From Rhizomys pruinosus (taxonomy: Eukaryota > Chordata > Mammalia > Rodentia > Spalacidae), in contig VZQC01012278.1 of NCBI GenBank assembly GCA_009823505.1, forward strand, positions 475,949 to 539,948: a DNA stretch of 64,000 bases. Reading direction: 5' to 3'. The position numbers were made by a program, and so were the translations under genes. Positions 35,321-45,420 of this stretch are shown piece by piece. The notes beneath the pieces were generated by a model, which did not search any database, was not told the DNA's origin, and saw nothing but the letters and a program-made list of their open reading frames with translations. Position 1 is the first letter of the stretch. Each line of letters begins with the position of its first letter.

Positions 35321-35485
35321 TTTTTTTTTTTGGTCTTTTCGAGACAGGGTCTCCCTGTAGCCCCAGCTGTCCTAGAACTCACTCTGTAGACCAGGCTGGC
35401 CTTGAACTCACAAAGATCCACCTGCCTCTGCCTCCCAAATGCTAGGATTAAGGGTGTGCAGCACCTCGCCCAACTAAATATTTTT
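35321..35485 (-). mobile_element. B1 SINE
   Basis: Minus-strand B1: T-run, 'tggtcttttcgagacagggtctcc' through 'ccaggctggccttgaactcac' to 'gctaggattaaggg'. Full length. Confidence 0.95.
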
Positions 35486-35746
35486 TAAATCATTACCTTT
35501 GGTACTGCTCAAACACAAAAATCTACTCTGTTTAAAGTACATTTTGAAACAACCAGTTGTCTTGCCCATGTATCTAAACCCTTTGTCACTTTTTGCTAGT
35601 TTTGAGAAGTCTATGTCTTTCACGCTATTGCCTATTTTACCTCAAGTGCAAGCCATAATTATACTAACTTATTTATTATTCAAAAAATTAACATATAATT
35701 TAAAAGATGGAATTAATGATAAACTGCTTAGAAATATTATGCTTTA

Positions 35747-36009
35747 GGGCTGGAGAGATGGCCTAGCAGTTAGAGCACCAACTGCTCTTACAGAGGACCC
35801 GGGTTCGATCCCCAGCACCTACATGGCAGCCAAGAACTGTCTGAAACTCCAATTCCAGGAGAACTCCAGTTCCAGGGGAATCTGAAGCCCTCTTCTGACC
35901 TCCATGGCATTGCATGACATGTGTGCACAGACCTGCATGCAGACAGTACATTCATACACATACAGAAATAAATAAAATTTTAAAAATTAAAAAAAAAACT
36001 TAAAAAAAA
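35747..36009 (+). mobile_element. B2 SINE with the 17-bp internal duplication and TSD
   Basis: Head 'gggctggagagatggcctag', B box 'gggttcgatcccc', then 'aactccaattccaggag' and 'aactccagttccagggg' in tandem. The TSD is GAAATATTATGCTTTA (35731-35746) against GAAATATTATACTTTA (36010-36025), one mismatch, so the insertion is fairly recent. Confidence 0.96.
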
Positions 36010-36089
36010 GAAATATTATACTTTAAATCTTCTAAAAGCAACTTATACATTAAAATTTTAAAACCTTTAAATTTCTTTCTGGCATTGGC

Positions 36090-36790
36090 CTTAAACCCTG
36101 AAAGTGATAGAAGAAAAAGTTGGCAACAACCTACAAGACACAGGTGTAGGAAAAAACTTTCTAAGTCAGACAGCAGCTGCACAGGAAGTAAGGTCAACAG
36201 TTGACAAACGGGACCTCATAAAACTCAAAAGCTTCTGTACATTGAAAGAAACAATCAAGGAGGTAAAAAGAAAACCCACAGAGTGGGAGGAAACCTTTAC
36301 CAGTGATGCATCTGACAGAGCATTAATGTCAAGAATATATAAACTACTCATAAAACAAAGAAGTAAGAAGACAAATGACCTACTCAAAAGATGGAGGAAA
36401 GAGCTGAACACAGACTTCAACAGTGAAGGATTAAAGATGGCTAAGAAACATCTTAAAAAGTGTTCAACATCATTAATAATTAAGGAAATGCAAATTAAAA
36501 CCACTCTCAGATATCATCTCACTCCAATACAACTAGCTAAGATCAAGAAAACAAAAGACAACAGATGCTGGAGAGGTTGTGGGGAAATGGGAACACTCAT
36601 CCACTGCTGGTGGGAATGTAAGCTTGTACAACCACTATGTGTGGAGAACCCTTAAAAGACTTGGAATGAACCTACTGCCTGACCCAGCCATACCACTCCT
36701 GTATATACCCCAAAGACTCATCCTACCACAAAGATACATGCACATCCATGTTTATTGCAGCTCTCTTCACAGTAGTGAAGAACTGGTGCC
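36090..36790 (+). mobile_element. L1 fragment, ORF2 C-terminus
   Basis: Plus-strand L1 truncated at both ends, without a 3'UTR. A short deletion near 36640 and another near 36770 break it. Flanking DNA has no other L1 sequence. Confidence 0.9.
36104..36655 (+). pseudogene. L1 ORF2p C-terminal remnant, 183 codons open
   Basis: The open frame covers the C-terminal third of L1 ORF2p: an EEKVGNNLQDTGVGKNF-like start, RDLIKLKSFCTLKETIKEV, WEETFTSDASDRALMSRIYK and SLIIKEMQIKTTLRYHLTPI. It then shows the cysteine-rich motif C-x3-C-x7-H-x4-C at residues about 157-174 (CWRGCGEMGTLIHCWWEC). No endonuclease or RT domain is present, so it cannot act alone. Its open length suggests a younger L1 than the relic at 1430. 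Confidence 0.88.
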
Positions 36791-37995
36791 CCAGAGAGCT
36801 AGGATGGCATCATGCTAACCTATGCCAATCCTCTAGCATAACATCTGTGAGTAGTCCACCACCCAGGACTAACCCACTGCCATGACTACCCCAATGTATG
36901 TTTTTCTTCATTTATAAAACAAAGAAATGGGAACTGTAGGAATGACTTCTATGAAATGGTCATAATCTGGAGTAATGACTTGAACTTTGGTAAACTCAAT
37001 GAACCATGCGCTTTTGTGACCTAGGTATTTAATCTTCTTTCCTGGGAGCCTAATTTGCTACTCCACCCCAAGTTAGGGATATGGGTATGCTTGAGAATTA
37101 ACCTGTCAAAGCATATTGAAAGCCTGTTTGCTCATTTTAATTGAAAACCTCAAGATTGAGAAAAAGATGCTTGACATTTTATGTATGAGATATTCTTGAC
37201 TAATTATGAAAGGCAGGTTGATCTCATAAGTGAGGGTAGGGGTGAACTTGTATTTGTGGAATGGAAGCTGGAGAAATGCTACTAAATAAAAAATATAGGC
37301 GGGCTCTGACTCAAGGATACAGTTCCAGGACACAGTTCCATAGGGGGACTTCCAAGAGACATATGGGGGAACTGGTGTGCTCTGAGTTTGGAGTTTGGAC
37401 CCAGTCTTAAGTTAAGAATAAGACTGTTTATTTCAGATTTAACTGTGTTGTTGTCATGGTATCACCAGACCCTATCAGCCATTGTAAAGGCACCAGAAGG
37501 CAACATATTCCCTGAGAATGCCCTGATCTGCAGCTTATATAGAATACACTGTTCATGTGTAAAATAAAAATATATCCTTTGCGCATTTAAAACTTAGAAG
37601 CTCCACCTATAAAATCTGTCCTTCACCACAAAACAGTCTACACTGTTCTGACAACTGTTACCTGGGCAGGAAGGTCCTGCTTCCCAGCATTGCCCACCCT
37701 GAGGGACTCTCAGTGAAGAAGGAGCCATGGGCGTCGTGACCACTCAGGCAATGGCAAGTGCCATGTCTCTTCTGCAGGCGTCTCTGAATCACTTTCACAA
37801 GTGCCAGCTGCTGCCATTGGTCTCTCCAGGGCCTTCCTCGTTTTCCTGCAATCGGTTTTTCAGAAATGTTTACCTGACATGACAGTGTCATAACACAAAC
37901 TAAAATTCGACTTGAGGAAACGGAGGCAGCAGCACTAGACCCCCAATGCCCGGGTAACTGGATTGTTCAACGGCTGTTGCTTAAGTGTGCATTGG
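36791..37995. other. No gene recognised
   Basis: A minus-strand frame at 37658-37891 includes a GKRGRP stretch resembling an AT hook, but the rest matches nothing known to me, and no intron or promoter signal supports it. Confidence 0.4.
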
Positions 37996-37996
37996 A

Positions 37997-38560
37997 TTAG
38001 TTACGCTTTTGTGGCAGTGATGAAATATCAGATAGAGGGCCGGAGAGATGGCCTAGCGGTTAAGAGCACCGACCGCTCTTACAGAGGACCCGGGTTCGAT
38101 CCCCAGCACCCACATGGCGGCTGAGAACCGTCTGAAACTCCAATTCCAGGAGAACTCCAGTTCCAGGGGAATCCGGGACCCTCTTCTGAACCTCCACGTC
38201 GGTTGCACGGACACCGGGGGAGGGTGCCCCAGACTTGCCTGCAGGACAGTACATTCATACACATACAGAAAATAAATAAATTAATAAAATTAAAAAATAA
38301 AAAAAAAGACTACATACTAGCAAGCACTTGAGGGGAGGGTCATTTTATTCTGACTCACAATTTAAGCGGGTGTGGTTGTCATGGAGTGTTTCATGGACCA
38401 TGTGGCTGGGCCTCCCTCCATCCCTACTTCCGAGAGGAGGGAGACAGGAGAGGAGCGACTAAAGGGAGGAAGCGTGAGAAAGCAGGAGGGGAGAGTACGG
38501 AAAGAGCAGAAACAGGAACAGACAAGGACGAAGCACATGGTCCGCATTCTCAGACATCCT
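37997..38560 (+). mobile_element. Muroid dispersed repeat split by a B2
   Basis: 'ggattagttacgcttttgtggcagtgatgaaatatcag' before the B2 and 'cacttgaggggagggtcattttattctgactcac' after it are adjacent pieces of the family seen at 32218. The right limit is uncertain. Confidence 0.6.
38037..38308 (+). mobile_element. B2 SINE with 17-bp internal duplication
   Basis: Full-length B2 with an intact A box (ggcctagcggttaagagc), B box (gggttcgatcccc), the tandem 'aactccaattccaggag/aactccagttccagggg' pair and an AATAAATAAATTAATAAA-type tail. It is nested in the dispersed repeat above. Confidence 0.95.
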
Positions 38561-38858
38561 CCCTGTTTAAACCGTAGGGCCCTGAGCCTTGCCAGAATCT
38601 GGCCATGACCTTCTTGCTCCTTTAACTGGTTGGCCCTGCGTGCAGCCGAGCGCGAGTGATTTTCCTGGAGGAAAGTCCGGTTCAGAGAGTACACCCAGGA
38701 GGGCAAGGGACTTGTGGACCTGGAAAGGATAGGACAATAGAAGTTCTTATTTTATACTAACAATTGAAATTGACAGTTGACACAAAATGCGCTATTTTAT
38801 GAAAACATTAATTCTTTGAAATTCAACCCAAAACTCCAAAATTCTAATTTTTGTTTAA

Positions 38859-39076
38859 GGAACACTAATGTGACACCTCAGGTGAAATCTCACACGTGAC
38901 CTCACCTGTGTATTCTCAGGTCAAAACACTGATGCACTAAAAATATTGTATCAAATGACCTTTGGTTTGGAACACTAATGTGACACTTCAGGTGAAATCT
39001 CACATGTGACCTCACCTGTGTATTCTCAGTCAAAACACTGGTGCACTAAAAATATTGTATCAAATGACCTTTGGTG
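38859..39076 (+). repeat. Tandem duplication, 2 x 110 bp
   Basis: Two adjacent copies (38859-38968 and 38969-39076) start at 'ggaacactaatgtgacac' and end at 'caaatgacctttgg'. They differ at only a few bases, including CACACGTGAC against CACATGTGAC. It is not a known mobile element. Confidence 0.95.
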
Positions 39077-39363
39077 TAATGAGTAAGAGATATTGGTGGC
39101 ACATAAATTAATCTTAGATTCAAACTCAGGTCTCATCTAAAGAGTTTCAGTTAGTATATACAGCTTACCAAAATCCAAACTGCAAAAATTCCTGTTCACA
39201 TTTTTAATACAGGATATTTGGACTCTTATCCAGCATCCTTTCCAACTTGACATTGTTTTACAGAGAGAGAACATACCTTTTAGAACTCTATGCCAAACAT
39301 CATTTTTCAACTCAGAAGGAATTTCACCATTTTAAATTTGTGTCTTTTTTAAAAATATTTTTA

Positions 39364-39865
39364 TAACACTATTTTAATTGTATTATTTTCTATGTAATAT
39401 GAGAACGTCTGTTCTGCATGTAGGGTTTGTCCCACCTATGTCGGGCAATGCCACAGATGTCATAAGAGGGTGTCGATTCCCTGGAACTAGAGTAAAGAGG
39501 TTCTCTGCCGGGCTGGAGGAGACAGGCCTAGAGCGTTTAGAGCGCCTCCCGCTCTTGAAGAGGACCCCCAGGTGTCGATCCCCAGCACCCCATGGCGGCT
39601 CGAGAAACCGATCGGAATAAATTCCATTTTCCAGGAGAACTCTCAGTTCCAGGGGAATCCGAGACCCCCTTCTTGACCCCCGTGCATTGCACGACCACAG
39701 TGCACAAACTTGCAATGCAGACAGTACATTCATTACACATACAGAAATAAATCAAATTAATAAAAAAAAGAGAGTTCTCTGCCACCGATGTGGGTGCTGG
39801 GGATGAACCCGGTGTCCTCTGCAAGAGCATTGGCTCTCCTAAATCGCTAGGCTCTCTCCAGCCCC
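39364..39865 (-). mobile_element. B2 SINE (minus) interrupted by another B2 (plus)
   Basis: The outer element covers 39364-39509 and 39771-39865, ending in the reversed head 'gctctctccagcccc'. It is bounded by a perfect 15-bp TSD TTAAAAATATTTTTA (39349-39363 and 39866-39880). Confidence 0.93.
39510..39770 (+). mobile_element. B2 SINE nested in an older B2
   Basis: Full-length plus-strand B2 with an 'aataaatcaaattaataaaaaaaa' tail. The host sequence 'agaggttctctgcc' (39496-39509) is repeated as 'agagttctctgcc' (39771-39783), the TSD. The B2 is noisy (gacaggcctagagcgtttag in place of the usual A box). Confidence 0.93.
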
Positions 39866-40043
39866 TTAAAAATATTTTTACATTGCGTTTGCATAATTTG
39901 TGTGTATGGATGCAGGGTGTAGCACATGGAAGGGCAGAGGACCCCCCTACTGCAGCTCAAGTTGGTCTTGGGGATCAAGCTTTGGTTGTCAGGCTTAGAA
40001 AGTGCCTTAACCTGCTGAGAAACCTTGAGAGACTCCTTCCCCC

Positions 40044-40090
40044 CCCCCCTCCCTCCCTCCCTCCCTCCCTTCCCTCCCTCCCTCCCTGGC
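40044..40090. repeat. (CCCT)n repeat
   Basis: A C run, then TCCC/CCCT units. A weak B1-like stretch (40125-40240, minus) follows. Confidence 0.9.
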
Positions 40091-40124
40091 TCCCTCCTCC
40101 AGCCCTTCCTTCTTTCTTTGTGTG

Positions 40125-40240
40125 TTCTGGACTGAACATCTCATTATGTACTCAGTATCCTCAACTATAACCACCATCCTTCTCCCTCAGCATCACAATT
40201 GCTATGATTATAGTGTGAGCCACCTTGCCCTGGCCTAAAT
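40125..40240 (-). mobile_element. Degenerate B1-like fragment
   Basis: 'tctggactgaacatctcattatg' to 'attatagtgtgagccaccttgccctggcc' keeps the spacing of a minus-strand B1 with heavy divergence. An A run follows at 40253-40271. Confidence 0.5.
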
Positions 40241-40399
40241 TTTCTTTAAAATGAAAAAAAAAAAAAAAAATAGGAGTGTTTTGTCCCCAGATGGGTTCCT
40301 GAGTCTCTGGTTTGCTAGACTAGTCAGCTATTAGGTCAAACCAGTAAGAGTAAGCTACAGTCTGCAAGTTTGTTATTCTTTTTTTTTTTTGTTTTTTTT

Positions 40400-40545
40400 T
40401 AATTTTTATTTGTTTGTTTTTGTATGAATTATGTTGTCATGTGCAGGTCTGTGTACCGGTGCTGTGGAGGCGAGAGGGTCTCAGATGCCCCTGGATGATC
40501 TGGAGTTTCTCCTGGAATGGGAGTTACACAGACGGTTCTGTAGTT
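40400..40545 (-). mobile_element. B2 SINE 3' fragment
   Basis: 'tgtatgaattatgttgtcatgtgcaggtctgtg' and 'tggagtttctcctggaatgggagtt..cagacggttctg' are the minus-strand B2 tail side with the duplicated block. The tRNA head is missing. Confidence 0.8.
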
Positions 40546-40708
40546 GATTTCTTTTTAACAATATTCTTACCTTCAATTTAAGAACATTTTCAAAAAACAT
40601 CATAAAACAGATTAAAATACATAAATTGCTTTGTATACGAATCATATATAATTTAAATTCTGAAGACTTCTAAAAGGTCTTTGGAAGCTAGGCTCTATAT
40701 AGTATAGT

Positions 40709-40710
<2 letters not shown>

Positions 40711-40740
<30 letters not shown>

Positions 40741-40750
40741 TATATATTTA
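40711..40750. repeat. (TA)n microsatellite
   Basis: About 35 bp of TA repeat. Confidence 0.9.
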
Positions 40751-41341
40751 AACGAGGGAAGGTTAATTTTGAATTACAATAATGCTTGATAAACCCCCCC
40801 CATATCATTTTACCTTTGAACAAAAAGATTCACACTGAGAAAATAGGACTTAGGAGTATTTGATAAATGCCTTCAGACCACTTGAATATTCCATTAGCAG
40901 AATAATAGCTTGTTATGAATCTTAGAAGAATGTTGCATAATTACAACAACACTGTCCTCCCTGGGGGTTGGGAGGATGCAAATGTTAAAAATGATGGCTA
41001 TTTAGGTAGTGCTAGGAGGAAATGCCTCAAAACAAAAGGACAGGTGATGATTTCTGGAATTCAATCAGAAAGTTTTTTCTTTTTTTTTTTCTTTGTAGTT
41101 TCTAGCAGCCATAATTACCTCGATGTGTTTGTACCAAGGGAAGGCTGGTCACATTCTTGGACTCATACAAGCCCACGTCCCCATGGAGTTAAGATGAAAG
41201 AACCACCCTGGACCTGCTAAAAATTTCTTAACTTATACCTAGAAGCATTTGAGAACTAAGCGTGCCTATCCCATGAGAGCATTTTGACAACCTGATTATG
41301 GTGGCTAAGGTAACTCAGAAGAGGGTTAAATTGAAAGGGGA

Positions 41342-41486
41342 CTCCAATTCCAGGAGAACTCCAATTCCAGGGGAATCCGAGACCCTCTTCTGACCTCCGC
41401 GGCATTGCACGACACAGGTGCACAAAACTACATGCAGACAGTACATTCATACACATACAAAAATAAATCAAATTTATAAAAAAAAT
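41342..41486 (+). mobile_element. 5'-truncated B2 SINE with TSD
   Basis: It starts exactly at the internal duplication (ctccaattccaggagaactcc), with no tRNA head, and ends in an A-rich tail. The TSD AAATTGAAAGGGGA stands at 41328-41341 and 41487-41500, so the truncation happened during insertion and not by later deletion. Confidence 0.94.
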
Positions 41487-41911
41487 AAATTGAAAGGGGA
41501 AGGAAGATGTAGATGGCTCAGGAAAGAGAAGGAAGAAGGGACTAATGCAGCCACTCTATTATTGCCAGATGTGGTTGTTAAATTGATTCCAGTTTTGGCA
41601 GGCTCCATCAGGAGCGCCATGAATTTGCAGCGAGTTGACGGCCAGCTGATGCTACAGCAAGAAGCTGAGTCTTACACTGTTCCTGTTGCTGCATCAAAAT
41701 GTTTGTTAGGAAGCAGGTCCGGAAATAAGGAGCTATTTTGACTCACATTTTGAGGGTACAGTCCAAAGAGCCAGAATGGAGGTGCCCTAGCAGCCCAGGC
41801 AGTCAGGAAGCTGAGAGCCTGGAAAGTTGGGGCTCAGTCTGAGGCCCATGGAAGGTGCCGCCAGCAGGGACCGGTCTTTCCACCCCAGTTAAAGTTTTCG
41901 GTAAACACTTT

Positions 41912-42078
41912 TTATTTATTTTTTTTTATTTCGGTTTTTTGTGTATGAATATACTGTCTGCATGCAGGTGTGTGCACCCATGTTGTGCAATGCCGCGGAT
42001 CCCCAGCACCCACATGGCGGCCGAGAACCGTCTGAAACTCCAATTCCAGGGGAATCCGAGACCCTCTTCTAACCTCCG
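41912..42078 (-). mobile_element. B2 SINE with inverted 5' part (twin-primed), TSD intact
   Basis: Left of about 41997 the sequence is a B2 tail in minus orientation (T-rich, then tgtctgcatgcaggtg..gcaatgccgcgg). From 41998 it is B2 body in plus orientation (atccccagcacccacatggc to ctaacctccgcg). The perfect 13-bp TSD CGGTAAACACTTT lies at 41899-41911 and 42079-42091. This is the layout of an L1-type 5' inversion. Confidence 0.94.
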
Positions 42079-42091
42079 CGGTAAACACTTT

Positions 42092-42859
42092 CAGGGACAC
42101 ATCCAGAAGTAGGCTTCCATTATGATTCTAAATCTAGTCAAGTTGAGTGAAGCTTAAGTATCATACCAGCTGAGGGACAAGTGTGATCTATGGAAGAGCT
42201 GAAGAGAGACAAAGTTCGTGAAGTAATAACTGCTATAAGTGCTTCTGTTGTTATTAGAACAAAATGATAGCAAGGGATAGCAAAACGGATTTCTCTATAA
42301 CAATTAGCTTCATTTTTCAATATGAAGATGTTAATTGTGGCACCTTGGAAAATAAACTGTGTTGATCAAGGGCTTTGATCTTCCAAAGTTAAAATGTTGT
42401 TTAATAAATAAAAGGTGCTCTGTCATTTGTATTAGGGCAAAAAAAAAGTAAAGAAAAAAAATAAATAAAAGGTGCAATCACTAACTTTAACCAGAAGATC
42501 AGCATAAAAATAAAACTGCTTTCAGCATGGGGCTTTCAGCCTTTTTGTAAACCTGTCCATACCAGGTAATTTGCCAAATGTTTCTAAGCAAAAGATTCAC
42601 CATGAGTGTTAAGCTTTGTTACCTGGGTTTCCATAGTTTATCCATATTGGTATTGTAAACTGGGTTAAGCAGGAAGTTTCTAATGGCCCCAACTCCCCCA
42701 TGTCTAATCTCTATCCTCAGGTAAAGACTTCCATAGGCAAAATGAATTTATAAAATAATTAAGGAAGAATATTAGCAATGTAGAAAAGCCATGCTATTCA
42801 GGATATCCTTGTTATTCAAAAATCCAGACATGGTAAACGTGGGACCTCACCTCACTTCT
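42092..42859. other. No gene recognised
   Basis: AT-rich unique DNA. No exon or repeat landmark apart from A-rich runs near 42440-42470. Confidence 0.45.
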
Positions 42860-43117
42860 TTTTTTTTTTTAATTTTTTTTATTAATTTTATTTATTTCTG
42901 TATGTGTATGAATGTACTGTCTGCATGCAAGTTTGTGCACCCGTGTCGTGCAATGCCGCGGAGGTCAGAAGACGGTCTCGGATTCCCCTGGAACTGGAGT
43001 TCTCCTGGAATTGGAGTTTCAGACGGTTCTCGGCCGCCATGTGGGTGCTGGGGATCGAACCCGGGTCCTCTGTAAGAGCGGTCGGCGCTCTTAACCGCTA
43101 GGCCATCTCTCCAGCCC
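42860..43117 (-). mobile_element. B2 SINE, full length, well preserved, TSD intact
   Basis: Minus-strand B2 with a readable B box (reverse gggatcgaacccggg), A box (reverse gctcttaaccgctaggcc) and the 17-bp duplication. The perfect 15-bp TSD CCTCACCTCACTTCT is at 42845-42859 and 43118-43132. It is the best local reference for the subfamily. The small frames across it are not genes. Confidence 0.97.
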
Positions 43118-44177
43118 CCTCACCTCACTTCTGACACTTCCTTCTGTATCAATCATTCTGCTACTAATTATAATACTATGAGCTCTCTATTGAGTAATTC
43201 TCCTTCTCCATCAATGTCTTCTATGTTCATCGTTCCATTCATCTTGAGTATTTCATCATCTTTTCTTGCTGGAAAAATCTTGCAAATCAACTTTCTATGA
43301 AGTAATTCCAACATCCTTGTTATCTCAGTAGCAATCTTAATTCCTCTCTTTTCCTTTTCCAGTTAGGTTTTTTTTTTTTGGGGGGGGGTCTATACAATCT
43401 CAGATACGTGTGCTTACACAGGAGTAGTTTGAGTATTCTGCTGAGACTCTGAGCATTCTGTTATCCCGTACATAATGTTGTTTTTGCTTTAGTGGAAATT
43501 AGCCTACTTGGTTAGGGTCACAATTTTTCACTAGACTAATCTCGTTTTCAAACCCTTTGCAGTTTGGTTTCAAGAGGCCCTGTGTATATGTGGACTTGGG
43601 CCATGTTCTGGATCTTAGTTCACTTCTTACAGTCTACACATGTTATTTGGATTCAAAGCTGGAGGACAGTCAGAGATAAGACTCAGAGCTCAAATGCAAC
43701 TAAACACATTGCTTCTTCCAGGTCTTGCGTTTTGCAAGCTTTCCAGCATTTCATACCTTTTTCAGCCTCCTTTTAATTGTTTTCCTTTCCGTTTTTTGAC
43801 GAGAAACTTGAGCCTTAATCTATTCTGTTCTCCTTCAGAACTTTCTTGGTCTTAGTCACATAACAAGAGAACAAGAGGGAGCAGTGGGGAAGGACCAGAA
43901 GCAGAATGAAGTCACTGCTCTCGGATTGGTTGGAGCCAAGACCAATGGATTGTACTTGACATTTAGAAATATCTTATAGCACCATTCGAACCGGCATTAG
44001 GACATGATTTAATTTCTTTCTGTGTTGATAGTCCTTTCAGATGCCATCTCGAGTTTAGAAAAGTGACTTCCAGTAGGGGCCAGATGATGGTGGTTCACTG
44101 TCAGATCAGTCAGATTGGTTCGATTTTGATCCCTTGTCTTTTATTGCACCCTCTTAGTAGAGCCCTCAAGAGGTTAG

Positions 44178-44183
<6 letters not shown>

Positions 44184-44232
<49 letters not shown>
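44184..44232. repeat. (CT)n microsatellite
   Basis: About 47 bp of pure TC. The preceding 43133-44183 shows nothing that I recognise as a gene. Confidence 0.97.
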
Positions 44233-44233
<1 letters not shown>

Positions 44234-44329
44234 TTCCTTGCTTGAACTATAAATCTATATACTGTTGATCAGTATTTATTTTGACAGACTTCTGGACTGT
44301 TGAAGCTTCTTTTTGTACATTTCAATTAA

Positions 44330-44830
44330 ATTTCTGTGTATTTCATATACAACATATTAATCATCTTTGTATCTCATCTGCACCCTCCCATAGCCCCTCC
44401 CCAATGGATTTTATGCATTCTGCCATTCATTTACACTAAGGCCTAACAAGTCAAGTTAGTGTCCCCAGACGTTTTTCAATGAAAGTTCCCCCACTGGGGT
44501 CTAGTGCGCCTATGTAGAGTCACTCCCTTGAAGACCAGCTCTTCCTCACCCAGCAGTAATCAGCTGCCCTATAGTTCTTCAGCTAAGCTTGGGCCTGCTA
44601 CCCATTTCCATATTTCTGTGATGTGTTTTTGTCTGCTTGAGTTTGAATGGGTCTCATGCTTTAAGTTCGTATGAGCAAGGTTTCAGGAGTCTATAAGACT
44701 CTATTTCCATATGGTCATGCACCTTTTCCCCTGGCTCTTTACAATCCTCTTCCACACTGGTTCTTGGGCCCTGTGGTCTTTAATGCCCACAAATGGCCAA
44801 AGATTATAGAATAAGCATCTGCAGAACATG
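44330..44830 (-). mobile_element. L1 3'UTR relic, minus strand
   Basis: 'ccctccccaatggattttatgcattctgcca' is the reverse of the G-rich L1 tail. The following 'ccactggggtctagtgcgc' and 'cagtaatcagctgcc' blocks resemble the relic at 54440-55600. No ORF2 part is attached. Confidence 0.55.
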
Positions 44831-45280
44831 GATCCTTGGACAGGATGCCTAAGTTAAAGCTTCTTAATTCAAGAACTGCTTTCAGGACTCCTTAGCATAA
44901 GCTATTAAAGTCGTAATGAGTTGGTTTAAGAAATGACCTTAATTAAATACAGTGCTTCAGCATATAGTTGATTTTTTTTTCACCTGGCTATAATGAATTA
45001 GACCATAATGAGGTTATATGCAGACTGAATCTGGGCTTTAGGGGACACGGCAGTCACCTACTCACTGTTTGCTTCAGTCTAGCCACTGATACCTCCACTG
45101 TGTGACCACCGTCCCTGATAAATCTAGAAATATGTTTCTTAAGGCAGATGATCATTATGGAATTCTGGTTTAAAATGAGTCCAAATCAATTTTTCAGTAT
45201 TTCCAGTTAATCTCCCCATTTTTAAATCTTTTTTTTTTTTGTCTTAAAAGAGAAGGATTTATAAAACCTAGTCAATTTCA
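44831..45280. other. No gene recognised
   Basis: Apparently unique DNA with a T run at 45230-45241. Confidence 0.45.
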
Positions 45281-45281
45281 C

Positions 45282-45420
45282 CCAGTGTAGTGGTGCTCAT
45301 CTTTAATCCCAGCCCCCAGGAGGTGGAAGCGGATGGATCTCTGGGAGATCAGGTCCAGCCTGGTCCATGTAGTGACTTCCAGGTGGTCTGGGACTAAGGA
45401 GATCTTGTCAGAAAAATAAA
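45282..45420 (+). mobile_element. Degenerate B1 SINE
   Basis: 'gtgtagtggtgctcatctttaatcccagc' to 'gactaaggagatcttgtcag' follows B1 with many substitutions. Confidence 0.85.

Noticed and set aside
42860..43117. tRNA gene signal (A and B boxes)
   Set aside because: The boxes belong to the tRNA-derived head of a B2 SINE, with the full B2 body, tail and TSD. The same applies to the other B2 copies.
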